Below are positions 23,792 through 35,569 of a stretch of 64,000 bases of DNA, piece by piece. Under the pieces are notes generated by a model that was not told the origin of the DNA, made no database searches, and saw nothing but the letters and a program-made list of their open reading frames with translations. The position numbers and the translations under genes are program-made. Numbering within the stretch: position 1 is the first letter of the stretch; every line of letters starts with the position of its first letter. The stretch is from Sphagnum compactum (lineage: Eukaryota; Bryophyta; Sphagnopsida; Sphagnales), in the NCBI GenBank assembly GCA_965153455.1, contig OZ234504.1:5518001-5582000 (forward strand). The letters are read 5' to 3'.

Positions 23792-26700
23792 GTATGACCA
23801 TAAGGTGAAGCAAAGCAAAGCAAAGCTCCCCTGTTTCTTTCCTCCTGTTCCTGTTCTACCTGTTGTTGAAAGAAGAAGGAAGAGATGGGACTTCTTCTTT
23901 GTTTGAATCCTTCTCAGTTCAATGCAACAACACTGGCATTTATTGACTGCGAAAACTCTTCATGTCTGACGTTTCTGATGAAGTCGGTCTTTCTTTCTTT
24001 CTTTCTTGTGTGTAAAAAATCTGATCTTTGATCTTCGCTCTGCAAAATATGGTTTTTTTTTTTTGGTGCAGTATGCAGTAGGGGATCCAGTCATGCTTTG
24101 GGTGAACAAAGTGGGACCTTACAATAACCCCCAAGAAACCTACAACTACTACAGCTTGCCTTACTGCAAACCTGGGAAAGCAGATGCTCGTCACAAATGG
24201 GGAGGACTTGGTGAAGTTTTGCAAGGAAATGAGCTCATTGACAGCCAAATTGAAATCAAGTTTCAAAGTAAGGTGCAATTCCAATCTGTTTCTTCAGATA
24301 ATTGTGTATGTGCTGCTGCCAACTCCTGAGCTTGTTGGCATTCACAGCATTCAGATCATGAGATGCTGCTCAATTTTGTGAACAATGATGATGAGAGAAT
24401 ATGTAGCTTGATCTGCATTTGCATGGCATTTCTGACAGATCAAAGAGGGAAGGAAGCCTTGAAAGGTCCTTATTAGTACAACGTGTTACACCCTAAAAGT
24501 AGTGTTGTTATCTGATTAAGCTTGCAGAACCACCTTTTTGTGCTAACAACAGTGCATTTTTTCTTGCCAGAGACAATTGAGAAGGAAACAATCTGCAGCT
24601 TTGAGCTAGATGCAGAAAAGACCATCATATTCAGGGATGCTGTGGCCAAACTGTTCTGGTTTGAGTTTTTCATGGGTAAGTGTAGTTTCTCTACACATCT
24701 TCCATGTGCGCGTGTTTGCATCCTTTGACTAAACACTTTGTTGTTGAAGATTGAGCTGCAATCAGTTGTGAGGAGGGCAGGCATTGAGTTCTGATTGATC
24801 AACAGTTTTTGACTCATACTTTTCTCTTTCTGTGGGATTGTGTACTCTGATGGGCACACAACTATCAGACGATCTGCCACTTTGGGGTATGCATTTCCAT
24901 TCCTTACCTCTGGTTGTATTTTTCAGATGCCTGGCATCCATGTATGGACTGTGGAAGAATGTGTCAGTGAAATTATGTCACCAGTGTTGTGGATATAAGC
25001 ATTGATCTTGTTATGGTTCTGATCTCTTTAAAGAGTGCATACTGATCTCTCTTCTCCTCTCTCTTTTGTCTGTGCAAACCAATAGTAAAGTCTCTGCCAC
25101 ATCTTTAAAGCAAGCAACATCATACGAGGAGTTCAGTCTCTCCCTTTGCTTCTCTGCAAAACTGGGTTTCTTATGCCCACTGTGTTTTGGTAGTCACAGT
25201 CTCACAAGGGTATCCTCTCACATGGTCTCCGCCATTTAGCAGACAGTCATGATAATTAATTATGTGCACGGAAAGTGATGGATATGCAGCAGGACTTAAC
25301 AATCTTTGGATGCAGGGTTTGTAGGGGAGCACCATCCAGAGAAGTCCGATGAAGACGCAAAGTATCTGATCCATACGCACACTGATTTTGTGATTCAGTA
25401 CAATAAAGATCAGGTATATACTCCCAAATTGTGGGGAAGAGAAACCTCTTCTGTATTTTGAACCTCTTCTGTGGATGTCACAAGACATGAACGGCCCCAT
25501 CTGTACTTTCCATGTGTTTGCCTTGATGCAGCACTAGTAGGAGAAGCATCATCATCATCCAAGGTGATAATAAGCCTTATCAGTGTGTCTATGTCAGATC
25601 ATTCAAGTCAACTTGACACAAGGGAATCTCCAGCCCATCAAAGCTGGAAATAGTGTGGAGCTTACGTATGCAGTCAAGTGGGTGGAGACACTCACATCAT
25701 TTGGTAGACGGTTTGATGTCTATTTGGACTACCCCTTCTTTGAGCATCAGGTATCAATCACCCTAGTTCAATAAATCTCTGACTGCACTAGAGATTGATT
25801 GGGCTGCTATATCAACCTCACACTGTCATCTTCCAATTAATATAAAGAAGACCAATTTCTGCATCAGCATTCAGTGGAAAAAGATTACAGTTTCAACCCT
25901 CTGTGATGATCTCACCTAATTGAATAACAAGAATGTTAATGTGGATCTAATTTCCAAACACTTCACAATGTTGCTTTGCATCCAGAATTGTGTAACCAGC
26001 TTAATGTGATACCACACACTACTGGCTGCTACAGATCCACTGGTTTTCTATTTTCAATTCATTCATGATGGTGATATTCCTGACGGGTCTTGTCTCAATG
26101 ATCTTGATGAGAACACTCCGGAATGATTATGCCAAGTATGCTCGTGAAGAGGATGATCTGGAAACGCTGGTGAGCAACCAAAAGCTCCCTCTTTCAGCTG
26201 CTGTCAGAATTTTTCATTTGTGGTTGTATTGAGGAACTGTAGGCTGTTTGTTGCTGGATGGTTGGTTCTCTTAGGCATCTCATCCACCATGTCTCATTCT
26301 CTTGAATTGTATCTTCACATCAGAGCAAATGGGATTTGGGTATCTGCAGGAGAGGGATGTGAGGGAAGAGTCAGGTTGGAAGCTGGTTCATGGTGACGTG
26401 TTCCGGTCACCACGGAATCTAGTGCTCTTATCAGCCTTGGTGGGGACAGGAGCTCAGCTAGCAATGCTTATTTTGCTTGTCATCCTCCTTGCTATTGTAG
26501 GGATGCTATATGTTGGGTATGTTGTCCATTCCATTGGCAGACTTCAAGGGCTTCTTAAAACAACAATCTCACAGCTGGGGTGATATGCCTTAATTCTGTT
26601 TGGATATCTTAGCATATTGATAAAAAGTGTTGCATGTTGTGGTGGTCACAGACGAGGAGCTATTGTGACCACATTCATTGTTTGTTATGCACTCACAGCC

Positions 26701-28654
26701 TTCATATCTGGATATGTCAGCGGAGGCTTTTATTCTCGCAATGAGGGTAAAAAATTGTACACCCCCTCTAGTTCTCTTTGTAGCTCATATCACATGCATT
26801 TTTTTGATGGTAACTAGTCCTCTGATCATTTGTCTGAGCTTGAAAAAGATGATCATATGTTCTTCTCATTGATTTGACAATCCAGTTAACTTATCAAGTG
26901 TGCACTTGCTTGGGCAGGGAAACACTGGATCAAATCCATGTTACTTGCAGCTTCTTTGTTTCCATTCATATGCTTCAGCATTGGTTTCATTTTGAATGTT
27001 GTTGCCATCTTCTATCATTCATTGGCAGCGATCCCATTTGGCACTATGGTTAGTGATGAAATTTATTTTGCCACATAAATGTCCCATCTTTCCTGCTAGT
27101 GAAAGAAGTTCTTTGCCAAAAAAGAACATCAGCAACATCATCCCCAAGTTCTCGGGAACATGATACAACCTGACAAATTGTGCTTACTAAGTGTTGTGTT
27201 ACAGCAACAGTTTAAGCCTTGGGTGCAATCAAATTTAGGTTTCTCTTCTTTGTCCTTCTTTAGGGTTGGATTCCTCTTTCTCCTGTTTTGCTGAAATGTA
27301 ATCAGATGCAAAAGTCTCTCTCAGTTGTCTGTCAAATTCTAATCAGGTTGACTTAAGCATGGAGAATATTATCTCAGTGCTTCTTAATGCAGATGCTTGT
27401 TTTTGGGTGAAATGTATCAGGTGGTGATGTTAGTCATCTGGGCTTTCATTTCCTTCCCTTTGGCTCTTCTTGGAACAATTGTTGGTCGCAACTGGAGTGG
27501 AGTCCCTGACAATCCTTGCCGTGTCAAGACCATTCCCAGACCAATTCCCAAGAAACAGTGGTATCTGACACCACCCGTAATTGCCCTCTTGGGTGGGTTG
27601 CTTCCTTTTGGAAGCATCTTCATTGAGATGTACTTTGTTTTCACTTCCTTCTGGAACTACAAGGTGAAACCCTAATTTTTTCTTTTTATGGTCATATCAA
27701 GAGAAAAGGGCTGTATTGTGCTTTGCTTATAAGACTGGCTTGTGTACTAGAGTGTAATACCCACCAGGCACCCAACATGTTCATTCCATAAATATCTGTA
27801 AGGAAAGAATGTCAACAGCAATCCGTGTGATCTACCCCAAAACTTCTTGCTGCTCCTAAGTTGCTTCAGTGTTTTTCCTGAGAAGGCAAAAATCTTCAAG
27901 TACTTACTTGAGGAGTCCTGTGTCTCTCTAATTTGGGATTTTGTGTTTGATGCAGGTGTATTATGTGTACGGGTTCATGCTCCTTGTATTTCTGATACTT
28001 ACCATAGTGACAGTTTGTGTCACCATTGTGGGAACGTACTTTTTATTAAATGCCGAGAATTATCACTGGCAATGGACTTCTTTCTTTTCAGCAGCATCAA
28101 CAACAGGTTATGTGTATCTTTATGCTATATACTATTACTTCATGAAGACAAAGATGTTTGGCTTTTTCCAAATGAGTTTCTACTTTGGTTATACTCTTAT
28201 GTTCTGTCTTGGTCTGGGTATTCTTTGTGGTAAGCAATGCCACCTTTGCCTTTCTCTTTTCCTAAATTTGGATTTTTGCCTTTTCCATACTTTTATTGGC
28301 ATAACAACTAACCAAATAGGGGGCTCAGAAGTCATGTATGGGTAATTTGGGTGATGTTCTGAACTCTTTTATCATTTTGAGTGGGGAAAACTGTAATTGA
28401 GTTTTGACTCTTCTCGATTAGCGCTTTCTTCAAAGGTTACCCATTTCAGAAACTTGGTATTGATCTTCTTGTTCTTGGCAAGATCTTAATTAAAGAAACA
28501 ATCCAACTGTCAGAGAAGAAGATTTTGTGACATTTAACATGTGTGTACAACAATTCAGTTCTAAGAAAGATTGCCCCCATGTGCAGGTGCTGTTGGTTAT
28601 CTTGGCTCATCTCTGTTTGTGCAACGAATCTACAGAAATATTAAGTGCGACTGA
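23700..28654 (+). CDS. TMN1: Transmembrane 9 superfamily (nonaspanin) protein, TMN1-type, 13 exons
   Basis: TM9 proteins are nine-span Golgi/endosome proteins linked to sorting and glycine-rich transmembrane cargo. Deduced exons: 23700-23804, 24072-24267, 24571-24675, 24869-24886, 25316-25413, 25598-25750, 26035-26169, 26350-26516, 26652-26746, 26918-27048, 27421-27663, 27956-28229 and 28587-28654. The exons sum to 1788 nt, all phases match and there are no stops, giving 595 residues, the family length. A signal peptide ([19 protein letters not shown]) precedes a lumenal domain with [27 protein letters not shown] and [10 protein letters not shown]. The helices start at [18 protein letters not shown], and the C-terminus is RIYRNIKCD, with the KxD Golgi-retention motif. 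It is closest in memory to Arabidopsis TMN1 (At1g10950). The start at 23700 is chosen because the signal peptide follows and exon 1 joins exon 2 as EYDHK-YAVGD. Exon 4 is only 18 nt. Confidence 0.95.
24869..24886 (+). other. TMN1: 18-nt microexon of the TM9 gene
   Basis: Acceptor TATCAG and donor GTATGC flank ACGATCTGCCACTTTGGG, which supplies D-D-L-P-L-W between FFMG (exon 3) and GFVGE (exon 5). The LPLW sequence is conserved in the family, so the microexon must be included for a normal protein. Both flanking phases fit exactly. Confidence 0.85.
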
Positions 28655-30560
28655 CATTCTGGTAAAATCCTTTTTGCAACACTTCAAATCAATCCAGCCA
28701 AATAGCAGCAGTACAAATATCTGGAGTGAAGGATATTTGGGTTAATCTCTGTAGGCTTTGAATGTTGATCTGCTTTGAATGTGGATCTCAAAACAGTATG
28801 AGAGCATCGGTTGCCTGTGAAGCTTCTCCAATGTTCATACCGGCCAGGTTCTAAACAAAACTGTTAATTTTTTTTAGTGCATATTGACAACCAAGTTATC
28901 AAATTTACCATGGACCTCGCATTCACTGCCACCTTTCGTTATTGGTATGTGAGGAAATGAGATATGTAGGTTTGGGCTGTGCAGACAATTCTCTCTTTGG
29001 GTGGCATCATGACATGACTCTGCAACCTCTTTCTGCCACCAAAATGCTTTTCCAGGTCTGTTGAATGACTGGGGCAGCAGCTGTGTGTACTAAAGGCTCA
29101 TTCTAGTGATGTGCGAGGAGATACTCTTACATTCCATATATGATATATTATGTAAGTCTCCACAGAGACCTCTGGAACATGCTCAGCCATTAAACGCACA
29201 CATAGTATTCCAAATATAACTCAACACATTGGGTCAAGTTTGAACCAAAATTTTGATGCCCAAATCATACACCAGTCTCTTCCCTCTGAAAAAACAAGTA
29301 ACTAAAGAAGCAGCTCATTGTCTGACGACTCTTTAGGAGAACTTGAAATCAAAGGCTTCCCTTATTGGATCTAGAACTTCTCATCTAGATGCATGCACTT
29401 CTATGGAACATGCCCTGTCCATCATATATGCACACATGAATCATGGGACGTTTGTATGCTGACAACAAGGGTTGGCAAGCCCTATTGCTTAGGTGACCTT
29501 GGGTTGGAAGCATTAAGAAATGGAATGTAGGGGTTGTGTTGATGTTGAATTGAACGACAACATTTGGTAGTTTTATCAATTGCAAAAGGTTTTTGGAGCA
29601 TCCATACCAAATTGACAAGTCAAGTTGTTTCAAATGCACTTATAGTGGGATATTGCACATAATCTACTCCGTTAACTAGAAGTTGAGCAACATTCGACAC
29701 TTATCGCAACCATATGATGGAATGCATGTAAAAATTGAACTATTGCCATATATATATATATATATATATATAGACTCTAAGACCATGAAATCTAGATGTT
29801 AGAGACAATCGCCAACTTGCTCAATTATGTACATTTAAAATATATTTTCATTAAATTGTTAATATATTTCATGCTAGATTATCAAGTTGACATAATCAAA
29901 GAGTCCCCAAAAAAAAAAATTGTTCAGACTGACACAAGAAATCCATGGATGACTAAACATTTTTTGACCCAATTGTCCTATCAATGAAAGTTGTAAGTAC
30001 ATGTATAATAAGAAGCCATGCTGCAGTTGTGACATTTGAGTTTGCTGCCACTACCTTGGGATGCACAGAGTGTAAGGACAAAGTTAAGCTTGCATGAGGG
30101 TTTTTTTTTTTTTTTTTTTTTCAATTTTTTGCTGGAGTTGACATAGCAAGCATCCCAAGAAGGGGATTTTGTAATAAATGGCAACCTGTTAGTAGAACAT
30201 GTCAAAAAAAAAATCCTTTTATTCCTACAGCAGCCAGGAGTAGACATCTAGTGAAACTGACCCAAAATACTCATTTTGTTCAAAGAAACAATTCACAACA
30301 ATGTGAAAATTTGCACAAAAATAAACACCAACTTGAACCTATTGTAGAGATCTGTAATTTTTAATTATTATTTTTTCAAAATCTCACAAATTAAGATAAT
30401 TTTTTCAAAACACTCCTTTATATGTGTCAAAAATCATATTTTTCAGGTTGAAAAAATGCAAAAGGTTCCGTTGTTGGATTATATGTTAGAGACATCGTGA
30501 AGGCCAAAGGTCTATACTCTATACCAATGTTGGGCAATTCTTTGGAATTCAACGTAACAC
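28655..30560. other. TM9 3' flank and intergenic DNA; no gene recognised
   Basis: It probably begins with the TM9 3' UTR. A (TA)n tract lies at 29748-29773 and a T21 run at 30101-30121. A minus-strand frame at 29385-29639 has fairly ordinary codon usage but matches nothing I recognise; it may be a transposon piece. Confidence 0.45.
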
Positions 30561-30569
30561 CTAGCAATT

Positions 30570-33500
30570 CAAGGTGAGGGTAACAAGACCCGAAAACCTA
30601 ACCCAACCCTTTCCTCAATATCTGGATCTAGACCCTAACCTAGGATCCAATCTTTTAAAAGGTTTGGTTTGTTTTGGTTTTTTTTTTGTTTATTCTTTGC
30701 ATTCCTCGTCGGTTCGAGATACCCCATATCCTCATTGTTTTGGCCTCTACACTTTAAGCCGCTTTTCAAGGCATGTCAAAAGTGTTCACCCTCTTGTTAG
30801 CCTTGTTTCCCAGGCTAGCCAAGCTATTTTATTTTTGCAAGTGTCTTCCCCTCCTATGCTTCTCCTTGGTTCTATTCCTCTTGCTTCTTAGGGTTAGCTT
30901 CGGGCTTAGTTTAGTTCCATTTTGGGGTTGTTTGAATCTTGTTTCGCGTGCCTTCATTTGTTTCATAAGATTCCTTAAGCCATCCAAAACAAGGTCAGGC
31001 AAGCTTTTCACTTACCCCTTGACCGAATTGCTCAAGACCCGATGGATGAGTTGGCATGGTTCTTTTTCCTCCTATTGCCATGTTGATGTTTGTGTTATAC
31101 TCGAGGAGGTTGTCGAGGTCATCAAAAGGTTTCTATTCGCTTTAGGAGGTTTACGTTGGGCGACTGGTCTTCTTTTCATGAGAAATCTTCTCGTGCCTCA
31201 TGTGCACCTTGTTTTCACCCCTCATGGGAAGATTCTTCATCCATTCATTTTCGTTGATGCTTAGTTATAAGGACAGTTGATGAGTATAGTCGCACTGCTA
31301 AAGTTTTCCAGCCCATGACGCCAACTATTCCTTTGAAAGACACCATTGTTGCCCTGCACCAACTACACCCTTCTAGTTCATACCTTGTCCCTCCACCTAT
31401 TTTTGACTATCAACCTAAACACATTTTTGTCTTAAATAGGACTATGTTTGCCCAAGTCTTAGCCACTACGCCCCATTTGTCCTCGGGTGGACTTTCTGGG
31501 ATGGTATATGAACATCTTTTGGGATGTTTCATACTAGAAAACCCATCCTCATGATTTTTGGAATTATTCTAGGTTGTTGCTTGTGGGGTTATCCTTAGGT
31601 TGGTCGCCTTAGTGTCGAAGGCTAGTAGATTGTTGGCAATGGTAAAAGACATTGGCAGTTTTTGTCCTAGTGCCATAGGCGAGGTGTTTTTTCAACTTAT
31701 TAGTCGTTCCATGGTCCTATAGCTTCAAGGGCCATTTTAGGAGCACTTATCCCCCATCAATTTGGAGTATTGACCCCTTGAAGCTATGAGGCCATCCCTT
31801 TCACCATTGAAACCTTCTTCAACCTACACCTTGATTGGGTCCTAATGCAGGTTGACATTGAAAACACTTTTAATAGTGTTTCTTGAGCTGTTGTTTTCAT
31901 AGAGTTGTGTGATGATGGGGGGGCCTTTGGTGAGCATTTTTTTTTTACCAGCTTGTTTTATGGTGTTCATTATTCTATTTATTACCAACATGGGCGGCAT
32001 GTGGAGGGGGTCACCATTATTGAATCATCTTCAAGCATGAAGAAAGGTGACCCCCTAATAGGTCCTTTATTTACTTTGGCTCATTATCGAGCTTTTCTAG
32101 AAACCATCACATAAGTTCTTAGTTGTGTCTTTCCATCCCTAGCAGACGAAACCCACATCGTGGGTCCTATGAATAAAATTACCCACGCTTTTGACCTTTC
32201 AACCCAATTAACCCTAGTTGGGCTTAGGGTCAAGGTGTCAAATTACAAGTTTTAGAATCCATTTGGGATCTTTCCAAGCATAAAAATTCCTCAGGGTTGC
32301 ACTTTAGTCACAAATGGCTTACACATTTTAGGTGTGTTAATGGTTCTTAAGACTTTGTCACACATCTTCAAAATGAGATTTTATTTCAAGACGTGGTGCA
32401 TATCAATGATCTTCCTCTTTTAAAAAACGCCCAAGTTGCTTTGGGCATTTTGACCTCATGTGTAACTTGTTGACTTTTTTATTTCACATGGACAATATCT
32501 CCTTCTTCCTTCTTGTCTATTTTAGCAAGTTTCGACATGAAAGTTATGCAAGTATGTGGGGACATTATGGGTCCAAGATTGTGGGAATCTCAGGGCCCTT
32601 TAGTGAAGCGTTAGGCTTGACTACCGATATTCTTTAATGGTATAGGCCTTCTCTCTATGGAAGATTATGCCCCATCTATTTTTCTAGGGAGTTGGGCTTT
32701 AATGGCTCTGTTTAAGTGTTCTAGGTTTCGTATTTTCGATAGACCCATTTTGGAAGAATATGTTTCTCAAGTTGAGGGGGGCCCACACCTGCTTCAATCA
32801 TGCTTACGTGTAGCGCAAGATGGCCTTCCTCTTGCAGCTAGGGAGATGCACCCTTCTTTTGAAAATTTGACAGTATTTAGCACTTCAAGTCTACAGGTAT
32901 CTTTGATGGACATCCATCACAACACATCCCTTAGGTCTATCGTAGAGGATGACTCCATTTCCTCAACATCCAAAACCCCCATTCATTCTTGTTCGAGCAA
33001 GGGGACGAGGCTATGGTTAGTTGTTAGGCCATCTATCCATTTGTTTTACATCACACACTTTATTTTCACCTCAGCATTGCGTTTTCATCTCGATTTGATT
33101 CAGCCTTCGACATTTAATTTTCTCACATGTGAGTGTGGACACAGGTTGGACGCATTTGGCATGCACTTAATTTGTTGCCCATTTGGAGGTCAACGGATAG
33201 CCACACATGATGTCATTTGAGACGTCATGTATGCCCTCACTCAAAAAAGTGGGCACATTATATGGAAAGAAAGGTGGTACACCTTTACATTGGGAGTTTC
33301 ATTATGAGTTGATCTCTACATGACCCGAAAGGATTAGGTATTCGTTGTCAATGTGGTGGTTATTGACCCGACACGAGAGATGGTGGCTTCGAATGTCATT
33401 AGTCACTAGCAAGTGCAATTGTGGAACTTCGTGCCATTGCTAAAATCTGCAAATATAGAGGGCTTCATGAGGGGCACCACTTTATTCCAATGGTCATGGA

Positions 33501-33735
33501 GGTGCATAGCGCACCTGAGTGCGATATGGATTGTTTCATCAGGGAGTGTCTTTTCCACAATAAACGATGGAGAGGTCATTTATCCTTCTCTCTTTGCATT
33601 CAATTTTTTAAGCAATGTGTTAGTATTGATCTTTAGTGTGTTTTAGCCTCTATTATAGAAAGGAAGATTATGTTGGCGGGTGATGCTTGTTCTAGACCCC
33701 CATTACTATTAGATCTCACAATTTGCATGTAGGCA
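30570..33735 (+). mobile_element. Decayed non-LTR retrotransposon (LINE) with R2-like organisation
   Basis: Read through many frameshifts and stops, the plus strand keeps the order of a non-LTR polymerase. At 31315-31554 stands a pre-palm block ending LSSGGLSGMVYEHL. Motif A follows at about 31831 (LMQVDIENTFNSV), then YYQHGRHVEGVTIIESSS, motif B at about 32046 (GDPLIGPLFTLAHY), and motif C at about 32130 (SLADETHIVG, in place of F/YADD). A thumb region is followed by a C-terminal zinc-ribbon-like CECGHRLDAFGMHLICC (about 33128). Last comes a VDLYM...DPTREMV...MEVH block (33307-33511) that could be a PD-(D/E)XK restriction-like endonuclease, as in R2-type elements (inference). The part before 31300 is less certain. 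It is non-functional. Confidence 0.75.
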
Positions 33736-34291
33736 ACATTAGAGGGACTCTAGGTGAGATAGCTTCCTACCATGATTCCTCTCTCCTTATTTTGGTTCCT
33801 ACAAGCTATTCGTCTTTTGGCCTTTCTTTGGCCTTCCCTCTTTGTCTCCCTTGTGATGGTTTTGGCCATCTTTTTTGTTTTTGGGATTATTATTTCCTAT
33901 TTGACATTAAAATGAATAGTGTTAACAAGACAAAACTCCCTCCCTTCCTCAGGATAACTGTTATCCTTAACTTATATAATAATATCATAATTCCATGGAG
34001 CACATTAGGGAGCTAAAACTGCACACCCAAGTGTCTCCTATGCTGTGGTGGAGGAGAGGGATCTGAATGCATGTAAGTATCACCCATGCTTTCCTCTCCA
34101 CCACAATCTCAATCTCGAGCCAAGGTGATATATATTTGGTAAGGTTTAGCCACATGTCATTTATGAACAGTTTTGCCATTCTACTACTAGTCCTTATTTA
34201 CATACTTTGATTTTGCAACTGGGCTTCAGAAGGCTGCCTCTCAGTTCTCTCCTCCATTTGAAGTTCCCTCATCTTCACCAGTAGCACACTA

Positions 34292-34312
34292 TAGTAGTAG
34301 TAGTAGTAGTAC
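34292..34312. repeat. (AGT)n microsatellite
   Basis: Seven AGT units in a row followed by ACTA, between the LINE relic and the MITE-like repeats. Confidence 0.9.
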
Positions 34313-34664
34313 TAAGCACCTCTACACACTACTTTGGATGAATTCCAACCTTTAAATAGGTAGCATGAAACTGAGTTTGGATCAGTGTTAATTATTGGGT
34401 AGTTAGGTATTGGAAACAGGAAGAGAACTCCCAAAGGGGCAGCTCTTACCAGAGGTAGAGGTTAGAGGCCCAAAATAGAGGGTATGAGTGGAGATGCTCT
34501 CACCCAACATGAGCACCCTAATAGGCACATGGGGGGGGCTAGCCAGCCAGCCATTCTCCCTCCAAGATTTCCATGCATAGTTTAAATTATCAGTCTGATT
34601 GTTTGAACCATACATGACATTTAGAAATTTGCAAATCCAACATGTGGAGGCAAGGTTCACATTC

Positions 34665-35540
34665 ATTCACCCTCGTGCAAAAATCATCAGCCTCAATAAC
34701 AGTATAATCAACAGTATGATGATTGGTCTTGGTGGTTTGCTATTAGTAGTCTCCCACCTATTTGCAGTCCCAGTTTTAGTTTTATGGGTGGGGTTGGAAA
34801 AAAAAGTAATTGACTACACTTGGCTGTGAGGAAATATTTTTGCAGGGTCTAATATTGAGCAACGTCGGAAATGCTGTTAGAGCGTCTCCATTGATGCTCA
34901 GTATGTGACTCCACACAGTAAAATTTATTGTGAAAAAGTCAAAATGTGCCGGTTTAGCTCATGAAATTGGATTTTCTGCATCAAATTCGTGCAGCTTGCC
35001 GTGGCTGGTAAAAGGCGCAACACAGTTGTGCACCTCCAAAGAAGAGTGTATTAAATCAGACCTGATTGCGGCTCAGTATTTCTTATCGGTTGATTGTAAT
35101 GATTGGTCCAGGTGGTTTGCTATTAGTAGTTCCCACGTATTTGCAGTTCCAGTTACAGTTTTATTGGTGGGGTTGCCAAAATAAAACAGCTAAACTTAGA
35201 CATTTAATTTTATTATCCAGAGTCACATACTGAGCACCGGTGGAGATGCTCTTAGAGCTTATACCAAACCATTCCCTCTATACCAGACCAACACTCATCT
35301 AAACCTCTGGTGTGCAAAAAACATCAGGCTCAATAATTGACAATATAATGATTGGTCTAGGTGGTTTGCTATTAGTAGTCTCTCCCCTATTTGCAGTCCC
35401 CAGTTTTAGTTTTAGAGGTGGGGTTGGAAAAAAAAGTAAATGACTAAACTTTGCTGTGAGAAACATACATTTTTGCAGGGTCAACATATTGAGCACCACT
35501 GAAAATGCTGGTAGAGCTTATACCAACAAGCCATTCCAAC
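34665..35540. mobile_element. Cluster of three related MITE-like repeats, one with terminal inverted repeats
   Basis: Copies at about 34665-34885, 35095-35260 and 35295-35525 share GATTGGTC-(T/A/C)-GGTGGTTTGCTATTAGTAGT, ATTTGCAGT-CCAGTTT-AGTTTTA and GGTGGGGTTG. Between the first two, the 36-bp ends at about 34881-34916 and 35220-35257 (both GAGC-TCTCCA-GCTCAGTATGTGACTC) are inverted repeats of each other. They define an element of about 377 bp. The order suggests insertion plus tandem duplication of one non-autonomous DNA transposon family. Confidence 0.65.
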
Positions 35541-35569
35541 TATACCAGACCAACACTCATCTAAACCTC

